DNA of 64,000 nucleotides from contig JADJYH010000004.1 in the NCBI GenBank assembly GCA_016719855.1, positions 1 to 64,000 on the forward strand, written 5' to 3'. The notes beneath the pieces were generated by a model. It was not told where the DNA came from, searched no databases, and saw only the letters and a list, made by a program, of their open reading frames with translations. Shown here piece after piece: positions 48,135-55,985 of this stretch. A program made the translations under genes and the position numbers. Position 1 is the first letter of the stretch, and the number at the start of each line of letters is the position of its first letter. The DNA comes from Saprospiraceae bacterium. GTDB lineage: Bacteria; Bacteroidota; Bacteroidia; Chitinophagales; Saprospiraceae.

Positions 48135-49745
48135 CTAATTCGTTTTAATTCTACGGAAATAAAGCTTCTCTCGAATATTGTAAAGCTTGGCAATACTATC
48201 ATCATCTAAATTTTTGTCACTCGACTTTAAAATTATCCTGTCATTACGTTTGCAAACTTCTTTTATGGAAGTTTTATCTTTAAAGTCAGATACATAAGAA
48301 TTGAAATTGCTACCCGTCACATTAAAATAAGGCACAGGTAGCTTCTTAAATTCATTTGGTGTCAATTCCAACACCCCTCCACCGTAGTACCTTCCGTACA
48401 GTTCCGCGAATGCAAGGGTCACTGAGTTGTAGAACGAAAAAATCAAGCTCTCAATCTCGTAACCGTCTTTCATAGTTATAGTGTAAGCGCTGTCAGTTGC
48501 CAAAACATTTGCGGAGTTCTTTAACAACTTAGGATACTGATTACAACGTTTGAAAAAGAATCCTTCAGCTGGTGTTCCAATATTTGGAACCTCATACCAT
48601 TTATTGCGGATAGAAGTTTTATAGCGCTTATGGATTAAGCGTTCTTTTCCTATTTCCAAGTAATTCCAAAGTTTTGCATTCTTTCTAATTACGGAATTCT
48701 TATCTAGTGCCATGAGATAAGTAGGTTTGGAATTGTCAACTAAAATCTGAAATTCTTCATCACTCAAAACCACACTGCCATTAACGAATACTCCTTTTTG
48801 AATAATAGGTTTGATAAAATCTTGCAAAGAATACTTTTCAACAGTGTTAGCATCAACAATGAAGTAATCATTTGCACCTGTTACAATACCAGCCCTTGAA
48901 CTACAATAGTCTTCTACCGTCTTAAGATTACCCTTGATTTTCTCCAACAAATCTATTTCATCTGTTTCAAGGTGGTGGTGTGTCCATTTTGATTCTTTCA
49001 TTTTTGCATTTTGAGCAAGGGTAAATTTGCTTTCAGATAAGTCAGCAAGTTTGTCAATGTTGCAGTAAAAGACACCCTTTTCCTGTGATTTCCTTTCTCC
49101 AATTAAAAGTAAAGTATCTTGCCCCTTGCAGTCTTTGAAAAGCAATTCATTAAAAGTGAATATTTCAACCCTCTCAAATTCTTTGAGAATTAGGGATCTC
49201 AATTCCTCTGCAAATTTTACTTGAAGTAGCTCCGAAGGTAGAACGAAAGCCAAAACTCCATTGTCATCTGTGAATTCTATACACCGCACTAAAAACGAAG
49301 TCCAAATATTTTTTGGCCTAGTGTCTGCAAGTTTAGCACTTTGATGAATCGCCTTACATTTTTCGATTTGCTGTTTCTTTAATAGGTTGTTTTTTATGTA
49401 TGGTGGATTCCCTAGCACTAAGGAAAATTTTTGCTCATTACCAAGTTGAAACTCTAAAAAATCAGCATGAATTGCGACTAATGACTCTCCTTTAACCTCT
49501 TTGGCCATCTTGTTGAGTTCTCTTTTACTTTGCTCAACAGCGACAATCTTTTGAATTTTCTTAGAAAATGCTCCATGATTAAATAATGATTTTACAAAAA
49601 TCCCGTCACCCGCACTTGGCTCTAAAATTGAGACAGAGGTTTTATCCTTCATTTTACCTGAAAGGTAGTTAACCAAAAACTCTGCAAGCGTTTTTGGAGT
49701 ATAAAATGAGCCAGATAATTTTTTGTTTTTCATAGGTTTCTCCAT
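48135..49745 (-). CDS. TaqI-like class I DNA adenine methyltransferase
   Basis: The 536 residues start KLSGSFYTPKTLAEFLV (the motif X region of gamma-class enzymes), then EPSAGDGIFV (AdoMet loop) near residue 42 and catalytic NPPY in SLVLGNPPYIKNN near residue 112. The rest, about 200-536, resembles the target-recognition part of TaqI/Eco57I-type enzymes (FFFKRCNQYP; GGGVLELTPNEFKKLPVPYF). It has no nuclease domain of its own. It is the last gene of a four-gene minus-strand operon and overlaps the HNH gene by 16 nt. The island is visibly AT-richer than its flanks. Confidence 0.88.
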   Translation of the reverse strand: MEKPMKNKKLSGSFYTPKTLAEFLVNYLSGKMKDKTSVSILEPSAGDGIFVKSLFNHGAFSKKIQKIVAVEQSKRELNKMAKEVKGESLVAIHADFLEFQLGNEQKFSLVLGNPPYIKNNLLKKQQIEKCKAIHQSAKLADTRPKNIWTSFLVRCIEFTDDNGVLAFVLPSELLQVKFAEELRSLILKEFERVEIFTFNELLFKDCKGQDTLLLIGERKSQEKGVFYCNIDKLADLSESKFTLAQNAKMKESKWTHHHLETDEIDLLEKIKGNLKTVEDYCSSRAGIVTGANDYFIVDANTVEKYSLQDFIKPIIQKGVFVNGSVVLSDEEFQILVDNSKPTYLMALDKNSVIRKNAKLWNYLEIGKERLIHKRYKTSIRNKWYEVPNIGTPAEGFFFKRCNQYPKLLKNSANVLATDSAYTITMKDGYEIESLIFSFYNSVTLAFAELYGRYYGGGVLELTPNEFKKLPVPYFNVTGSNFNSYVSDFKDKTSIKEVCKRNDRIILKSSDKNLDDDSIAKLYNIREKLYFRRIKTN

Positions 49746-50322
49746 TGATTGATGTAATCAGTGTATTGGTCATAAGTTTGAATTATCCATTCCTTTACCT
49801 TGGGTTTTATCTTTTCATTGTCTGCTAATGCTTTTATTTCAGTGATTATAGGTTCAAGTTGTTCAAGCACCCAAATGATTTGATGGTGTGGCTTATGCAA
49901 TTTTAAAGCATAATACATCCATTTTCCAAGAGCTGAATTGTAATAAATCTCATTAACTTTCTTGAAAAATGATTTAGATAATCATCATCACAGGGGTCAA
50001 TAAAGCCTTCATTATTTCTATTAGGAACATTTTCATCATTGCTTGGCCATTGGTTACTTTTGGCATTATTACAAGACCGACATGAAAAAACCAGATTACT
50101 GTAATCAGTATTGCTTTTGATAGATAAAAATGGTTTCTTGTCTTTTATTTGTGGTATAAAATGGTCAATGGCATAATCAGCTTTTCGCCAAGAATTATGA
50201 GCGTTACAATAACCACATCTGCTTTGAAAATCAATTTCCAAATCAACACGATGGTATGAATATTTTTTTACCACTCGCGTAATATTTCTTCGTTTTGGTG
50301 TATGGTCTCTGAAGGTAGGCAT
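49730..50322 (-). CDS. HNH endonuclease; one frameshift
   Basis: About 197 residues. The nuclease core is clear: CGYCNAHNS, then YAIDHFIPQ, then NLVFSCRSCNNAKSNQWP, i.e. an HNH site (DH...N) held by two CxxC zinc pairs. Near 49,960 the frame shifts and continues VNEIYYNSALGKWMYYALK to EWIIQTYDQYTDYINQWRNL, so the small 62-codon frame at 49730-49918 is its C-terminus, not a separate gene. It overlaps the receiver gene by 1 nt and the methylase by 16 nt. It is a likely effector or restriction subunit. Confidence 0.8.
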
Positions 50323-50970
50323 TACTTGTTTAACTTTTTAAGTTCTTCTAAAATTTGTTTTGTATCCAATACAAATTCATTGAGTTTGGTAATACTTTTT
50401 GGCTGAATCAGATTGTCAGGAAGGGTTTTATCGTCAGGATTTATTTCTTCAAGGAATAAGTATTTTTTCGTAAGAAGTTCTTCTTCCAATAGCGAAAGAC
50501 CTTCTCCACTATCCTTTTTTTCTATAAGCATACGAATTGTATTTTCTGCCTCATTAATTTTACCTTTATACGAACTTATTTTGTTCTTTATCCTAGTGAT
50601 TAAGGATTGAGTTTTGTCTGTAAGTTCATCTTTATCTCGAACAATATCTGAATCATCTTCATCAACTTGACTTAAAACATAATCTTCGTCCTTACCAGTA
50701 ATAATAAATAATGGAAAAAGAGGATAAACTTTTGACATCTTCAATAAGTTTGTCTCCATTAAATCCTACTACTGCTGTTTCATTTAGCTCATAATCAGCA
50801 ATGATACAGTCAAGCTGTTCCGATTCTATTTTTTCAACTATATCTTGTGTCTTGGTAGTATCAAGCAGTTCGAAGACGTACACGTCAAAGTCATCTTTCA
50901 ATTTTCTTTTGAAAGTTTCAACCCAAACTGCCTCTTCTTCAACAATTCCAATTTTATATCTATTATCCAT
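50322..50970 (-). CDS. Receiver-domain protein with C-terminal coiled coil, no DNA-binding output; one frameshift
   Basis: About 216 residues. Residues 1-115 look like a response-regulator receiver: strand IGIVEEE, phospho-acceptor candidate Asp59 in LDCIIADYELNE, and, after a frame change near 50,735, YPLFPLFIITGKDED with the conserved T and K. The usual acidic pair is glutamate (EEE at 11-13). Residues 120-216 are charged and helical (TRIKNKISSYKGKINEAENT) without any HTH. It overlaps the upstream kinase gene by 8 nt, so the two are almost certainly partners. Confidence 0.72.
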
Positions 50971-53365
50971 TGCTATTTTCTTTTCTTAGTGGTAAATAAA
51001 TTCCAAGCTTAAAGCCGTTGTCGATTTCTAAAATTTCAATTTCTCCTCTGTAATCTTCAACGATTGCTTTAGCTAAATACATTCCTATGCCTGTCCCAAT
51101 TTTGTTACCTCTTTTGTCAACTTTTGAAGTTTCAAATGGGAGGAATATTTCTTCAGGGTGTTTATGGTAGTCCATTGAAAGACCTGCACCTGTATCAGCA
51201 AAATAAATTTTCAAAAGTTTGTTGTCTGTTTCATAGGAAACTACAACCTGTCTTGCATGGTTATCTTTCCGCTTTTTAAATGAATCAAGTGAGTTAATGA
51301 GCAAATTATTAAACAGCGTATCAAAGTCAATTGCAAATGCTCTTACTTCTATGGGTGTTTGGAGATGATTTTGGATTTTTAAATCAACCTTTCTTCGCTT
51401 CAAGGCATTATCCCAGGTTTCTTTAAAGGATTGGAAATATTCTGTGATGTCAAGGTTAGTTTTTGTCCTCTTGTCTTTTTTAAGTGCGGAGAGGGAATAG
51501 TCAAGCCAGTGTTTTATCTGAATGTCTTGCTCTCTCATGTGATTTAACATGGAGAATGGATTTTCTTCAGAGGGAAGTTTCTTTATTTCTTTTAAGTTAA
51601 GATGCTTCTTTAAAACATTTATTAAATCATCTGTTCTTGAAACGAGAAGAGTTCTCAAACTACGAAGTTCATGTGCGAAAGATGCAACGATTAAGCCTGT
51701 TCCTGACAAGCTCCTCAACAAACGAATTTCATTTTCCTTTTCTTCAATTTCTTCCTTTTGACTTTGAAATCCTGCCGCAAGGGTTTTTTCGCTTTCCGTT
51801 GGCCCGTTTTCGAATTCAAGTTCGCTTTCACCATTGTTATTAGCTTCTGCTTCTCTTCTCTTTTCTTCTTCTACAAAATTCTTTTTGTTTCTGCTTCAGC
51901 CTGCTCTTTTGCGTCTTCCTTAGTTTTATTTATCAAAAAGAAAGAGTGCATTATAGAATTTCTATCCTTTTCAAAGGGATATTATTCCTTTTAAAATTGA
52001 TTTGAATTAAATCCAAAACTTCTTGCTTTTGAATACCCTCACGTCCCGACTTATCCGAAAACTTAGGTTTGTTAATCTCAATGCCAACAGTTCCAGATAT
52101 TTGATTTGGTCTGTTCTGTGTCCCCAAGTTTTTGACCTGCCCCACCAGGACTTTGAGCTTGGCGCTCACCTAATTTAAGCCAATCTTCCCCATTCTCTCC
52201 ATAGGGCCGGACACGGAAATCATCTCGAAATATCTTAACCCCTCCAAATTTTTTCAACCACGCCCTCCTACTACTACTGTTAAAATCCTTGTATGGATAT
52301 TTTTTAAATCACCGTCACCTTTATCGTCACTTTTGAGTTTTTCAAATAGTAAAATGTAAAATCAAATTTTCCAATCTTACCAAGAAGGTTATTTGTATCA
52401 ACTTCACTCTGTCCTTTTACCAACTCATTTAATGAAACTGTAAAATCATGTTTTGCTTTCTGCATTGATTTAAAATCAAAGGGCGAATTTTTCATGTATG
52501 ATATTGAGTAAACATCCATGTAATCCTTTTCAATCCTCCTTAAATCCAACTCATTTCTTTCAATAGAAATTTTTACTGTTTTGTTTTTATCATCAAGATA
52601 GTTGGCGGATAGCTTATAATCGTAATCATCATAAAAAGCACCAGATAATTGTCCAAATTCAGAAGGTGATGTGTTAGGAAAACAATGCTATGCAAAAAAT
52701 TGGTTGCTCTTTAGGTGGGATTAAGATTTCTAGTTTTCAAAAAAAGTTTAGTAATTTCTTCTATAGACCATTCCTCTTTTAGTTTTGAAATTTTGATTAT
52801 AGTTCCTTTTGAGAAATCAATATTGTGTTCAACTATGTAATTTTCGAGTTGAGTAAAATTTCCAGTGAACTCTGTTATTTTGCTTTTGTAATCAAATTTT
52901 GGAAGCGTTTCCAATGTGGCATTAACTTGGGAAATGGAGATCCCCTTTTGCTTAAAGTCATTCCAATTTACTTTCCAATAACTTCCATCTTGCTCATCTT
53001 TGGGTAAAGTAAACATCTCGGCAACCTCCGCCCAATCTGTCCAATGCAAATCTTCCAATTTCCTTAGCACCTGTTTTAACCCTGCCTGAACCAGTTTCAA
53101 ATTCATCTTCTTTGTTGTCTGTGCCTATCATCATCCAATGATTAAGAATGATTTTTTCTGTCATCCCGTCGCCATTGTCAATAATTAGAAGAGAGTGTTT
53201 GGTGAAGTCATTGTTGGAGTTGTCAAAAAAAATAATTGAATTTTTTGCATCAGCGTCATAACAGTTTTTCACTAGCTCGATAACAGCACCATCAGCAGTA
53301 GAAAAATTCTGCTGACCAATTAGTTGTGCCGTCCGTGCTGAAACTGAAAATGGTATCTGTGACAT
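50963..53365 (-). CDS. Fusion of MutL/MORC-like GHKL ATPase and histidine kinase; several frameshifts
   Basis: About 800 residues, traceable across at least five frame changes (near 53,043, 52,700, 52,300, 52,145 and 51,920). N-terminal ATPase: FSTADGAVIELVKNCYDADA (N box), LLIIDNGDGMT (G1), then RFALDRLG.VAEMFTLPK. A middle S5-like domain carries FRVRPYGENGEDWLKLGERQ and SGREGIQKQE, as in MORC/Hsp90-type proteins. After a charged coiled coil comes a histidine kinase: phospho-His in VASFAHELRSLRTLL, N box FNNLLINSLDSF, G1 FADTGAGLS, G2 GTGIGMYLAKAIVEDYRG. No membrane segment or signal peptide is visible, so it senses something in the cytoplasm. It is the first gene of the operon. Motif conservation argues for sequence errors rather than decay. 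Confidence 0.75.
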
Positions 53366-53385
53366 TTTTGCTGATTAAATCTTCG

Positions 53386-53393
53386 CAAAGTTA
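53386..53393 (-). promoter_or_regulatory. -7 box of the GHKL-kinase/HNH/methylase operon
   Basis: On the minus strand TAACTTTG fits TAnnTTTG, 20 nt before the ATG at 53365. A small palindrome (CTGAAG/CTTCAG, 53402-53418) lies just upstream of the box, where a repressor could block it. Confidence 0.5.
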
Positions 53394-53552
53394 GGAAATA
53401 GCTGAAGATTCCCTTCAGTTATTTTCTGTCGTAAACTATTGATTATCAGGGTACTTTTAAACTAAAGTGAAAATCTAATTCTTAAACAACAAAATAAAGG
53501 CCCGCGCCTCTCAGCGCAGGACACTTATTTAACCCAAAAAACCAAATGCTCC

Positions 53553-53775
53553 TTATGCTGCCCGCACCAGCAGGATGTCCACCTTGTTAATCTTCCCCTT
53601 CACCATTTTATAGTCATTGAGCAAGTAGGGCAGGAAGCCGGGTACTTCGCACTTGATGATGTACTTGTTGCCGTAGGGCAGCGGCTTGAACTGTGCTTCG
53701 CCGAGGGCGGTTTGATACTTTCTGAAGCCAATGATTTCTTGCAGCAGCGCTGGATTTTGTCTATTTTTGTAAAAA
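53553..53775 (-). pseudogene. 3' fragment of an unidentified gene
   Basis: The frame gives QNPALLQEIIGFRKYQTALG, then EAQFKPLPYGNKYIIKCEVP and a C-terminus INKVDILLVRAA, with protein-like composition. Upstream it runs straight into the divergent toxin-antitoxin locus, so the 5' part appears lost, perhaps replaced by that locus. I do not recognise the family. Confidence 0.4.
53739..53769 (+). promoter_or_regulatory. Promoter of the second PIN toxin-antitoxin pair
   Basis: TTG (53739-53741), a 20-nt spacer and TATTTTTG (53762-53769). The box and its flank (53761-53775) are identical to 7992-8006 before the first pair. Confidence 0.6.
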
Positions 53776-53786
53776 TTTGATAATAA

Positions 53787-54002
53787 TGAACGAAGCAAAA
53801 CGCACCGCACCGCTTTCGAACCTTCAGCTTGAACTGTTGAAAATTTACTCGGCGGGGGTGCCGGACAAATACCTCGATGATTTAAGGATACTGATTGCCC
53901 GTTATCTTTTCCCAGGATGGCAAGGGCCAAAGCCGACAAGATTTGGGATGAAAAAAATACACTGACGAGCTTCTGAACGAACTCCTACAAAGACATGCCT
54001 AA
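53787..54002 (+). CDS. Antitoxin of the second PIN pair; two frameshifts
   Basis: It begins MNEAKRTAPLSNLQLELLKI and continues PDKYLDDLRILIARYLF, a short helical antitoxin seen before COG1569-type PIN toxins. The tail appears in other frames: ARAKADKIWDEK, then YTDELLNELLQRHA, ending at a TAA (54000-54002). The total is about 72 codons. Its stop overlaps the toxin start by 8 nt (ATGCCTAA). The unshifted frame, which ends at 53965, is wrong because it misses this coupling. Confidence 0.7.
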
Positions 54003-54417
54003 CCAACTCCGGGTCGTCCTCGATACCAATATCCTTGTTCGTGCGGTATCGGGCAGGTCGCTGACTTCGTTCGTATTCGAGTCCCTTTTCAACCAAGCGT
54101 TTACCATTTGTGTTTCTACCGATATTTTGCTGGAGTATGAGGAAAAACTAACTGAAATCTATGACGAAGAGATTGCGGAATTGGTCATTTCTACCCTGCT
54201 ATTGCTACCGAATGTTCAGCAAACCACTGTTTACTTCGATATGCGCTTGATTGTGCCGGATGCCGACGACGACAAGTTTGTCAATTGCGCTTTTTCTTCA
54301 AAAGCGGATTACCTTGTTTCTGACGACCGCCACTTCAGGGCACTTTCCACAATTCCTTTCCCTAAAATTGCTTGTTTAACTTATGAGCAATTCAAGCAGC
54401 TTTTGCTTGAAGATTAG
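53995..54417 (+). CDS. PIN-domain toxin (COG1569 type)
   Basis: A ribonuclease toxin of 140 residues. The acidic site is complete: Asp10 in VVLDTNILVRAV, E in LLEYEEKLTEIY, D in VPDADDDKFVNCAF and D in DYLVSDDRHFRAL. The start ATG 53995 overlaps the antitoxin stop. The pair lies between the AT-rich four-gene island and the AAA/DUF4143 gene, in what looks like a hotspot for accessory genes. Confidence 0.85.
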   Translation: MPNQLRVVLDTNILVRAVSGRSLTSFVFESLFNQAFTICVSTDILLEYEEKLTEIYDEEIAELVISTLLLLPNVQQTTVYFDMRLIVPDADDDKFVNCAFSSKADYLVSDDRHFRALSTIPFPKIACLTYEQFKQLLLED

Positions 54418-54528
54418 GCGCTTCGTCCGGTAGTTTCCTGTTGATATGCCCTATTGTTGGAGTAGTGCGGCTGGTTTTTTCAAAAACAATCGGAATGAAC
54501 CGCAGAAGCAGCCCAGGCAGCATTTTGG

Positions 54529-54583
54529 AAAAAAAAAAAAAGCCCTGCGCACCCCCGCAAAAACTGCGGAAAACAAGCGCAGG
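54529..54583 (-). terminator. Strong minus-strand terminator without an upstream gene
   Basis: CCTGCGC (54544-54550) pairs with GCGCAGG (54577-54583) around a second hairpin (CCGCA/TGCGG, 54555-54569). On the minus strand it is followed by 13 T residues. No minus-strand gene precedes it in the gap 54418-54778, which otherwise shows no coding sequence. It could end an unannotated small RNA. Confidence 0.65.
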
Positions 54584-54721
54584 ACTTCCCTCCTGCCCCC
54601 TGTGCTATCGGACTCAAAACATCCGATATGACCTCTTGCCCAGGAAACACCAACAGTGGCGTCCTACACCAAAACGCCACTCGCTTCGTGAATGGCTATT
54701 CATCAAGGTATTCCCGAAAAG

Positions 54722-54780
54722 TTGTTAACCGTAATTATTTGTACTAATTTTGCGGATAAACCGTAAAAATTAGTACAAAT
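54722..54780 (+). promoter_or_regulatory. Promoter with palindromic operator for the AAA/DUF4143 gene
   Basis: TTG (54722-54724), a 20-nt spacer and TAATTTTG (54745-54752). A near-perfect palindrome (arms 54737-54755 and 54761-54780, 5-nt centre ATAAA) covers the -7 box and the start codon. A protein bound here would block both transcription and translation start; autoregulation is plausible. Confidence 0.65.
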
Positions 54781-55909
54781 GATTTCGAGAGCCTTTCAAC
54801 AACCCATCTTGGACTGCTTGCGCAATGAGCGGAAAATCGCCATCCTGTACGGCCCAAGGCAGGTAGGCAAAACGACCCTGGCGAGGCAGGTACTGTCGCA
54901 ACTGCCGCTCAAAAGCTTGGAAATAAACGCCGATGAGAGCAAGTACATCGAGGTATTGTCCAGCCGTGACCTGACCAAGATGCGGCGGCTTGTGGATGAC
55001 TTCGAGGTGCTGTTCGTGGACGAGGCACAACGGATTCCAGACATCGGCATCAACCTCAAAATCCTCCACGACTCCCTGCCTGACCTGAAAATCATCGCCA
55101 CTGGCTCCTCCTCTTTCGACCTTGCCAACCGGGTGAAGGAACCGCTCACTGGCCGAACCCGCACTTTCGTGCTGCACCCCATCGGACTGACGGAACTGCG
55201 CCAGCAAATGACGCCATTTGAGATGGATGACCAATTGGAAAATTGGCTGATTTTTGGCACTTACCCCGAGGTGTTGTCCAGAGGAAGCAGTCAAGCCAAA
55301 TCCATTTACCTAAAGGAACTGACCTCCGCCTACCTCTACAAGGATATCCTCGAACTGAGCGGCATCCGCCATTCCGTCAAACTGAACAGTCTGCTGCGAC
55401 TGCTTGCTTTTCAGGTCGGTTCGCTGGTTTCTTTGAAAGAGTTGGGGAACAGCCTCCAACTGAACCAGGAAACCGTGCTGCGCTATCTCGACCTCTTGGA
55501 AAAATCCTTCGTCATCTTCCGGCTTTCCGGCTTCAGCCGCAACCTGCGCAAGGAAATTTCCAAAATGGAAAAGTTCTATTTCGTTGACCTCGGCGTCCGC
55601 AATGCCATCTTGGACAATTTCAACGACCTCTCCCAACGCAACGACGCCGGGCAACTCTGGGAAAATTTTTTGTTGACCGAGCGCCGGAAAAAACTTGCCT
55701 ACCAGTTCAAGTTTGCCAGCGGTTATTTTTGGCGCACCTACAATGGAGCCGAATTGGATTACGTCGAAGAGGGCGGCGGTAAGCTCGATGGGTATGAATT
55801 CAAGTTCGGCAATAAAAAAGCAAAGCCGCCCATTCCCTGGACGACTGATTACCCGGAGGCCACTTTCCAACTCATTAATCCAGAAAATTATCAACCGTTC
55901 GTCCTATAA
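54779..55909 (+). CDS. AAA ATPase with C-terminal DUF4143 domain
   Basis: The 376 residues comprise an AAA_14-type ATPase with Walker A GPRQVGKTT (25-33) and Walker B VLFVDEAQRIP near residue 77, sensor IIATGSSSFDLANRV, then a winged-helix-like region and DUF4143. The end has GAELDYVEE...GYEFKFG, a nuclease-like acidic pattern (D...ExK). These proteins are frequent, scattered accessory genes with no settled function; defence or toxin roles have been proposed. It is monocistronic with its own operator. Confidence 0.85.
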   Translation: MISRAFQQPILDCLRNERKIAILYGPRQVGKTTLARQVLSQLPLKSLEINADESKYIEVLSSRDLTKMRRLVDDFEVLFVDEAQRIPDIGINLKILHDSLPDLKIIATGSSSFDLANRVKEPLTGRTRTFVLHPIGLTELRQQMTPFEMDDQLENWLIFGTYPEVLSRGSSQAKSIYLKELTSAYLYKDILELSGIRHSVKLNSLLRLLAFQVGSLVSLKELGNSLQLNQETVLRYLDLLEKSFVIFRLSGFSRNLRKEISKMEKFYFVDLGVRNAILDNFNDLSQRNDAGQLWENFLLTERRKKLAYQFKFASGYFWRTYNGAELDYVEEGGGKLDGYEFKFGNKKAKPPIPWTTDYPEATFQLINPENYQPFVL

Positions 55910-55985
55910 TGCCCCACTAAAAACCCCGCCCATTCCCTACCTTTAGCCCGCCTTGACCAAACATACCAGTTCAATTCACTGAAAA

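Noticed and set aside
49730..49918. A separate 62-codon gene between the HNH nuclease and the methylase
   Set aside because: A one-base shift near 49,960 joins it smoothly to the HNH protein, and the 16-nt overlap with the methylase fits that gene's stop.
48135..53365. The operon as an instance of the Detocs two-component defence system
   Set aside because: Detocs has a different kinase layout and its response regulator carries the effector. Here an N-terminal MutL/MORC-like ATPase, an HNH nuclease and a methylase are present and the receiver has no effector domain.
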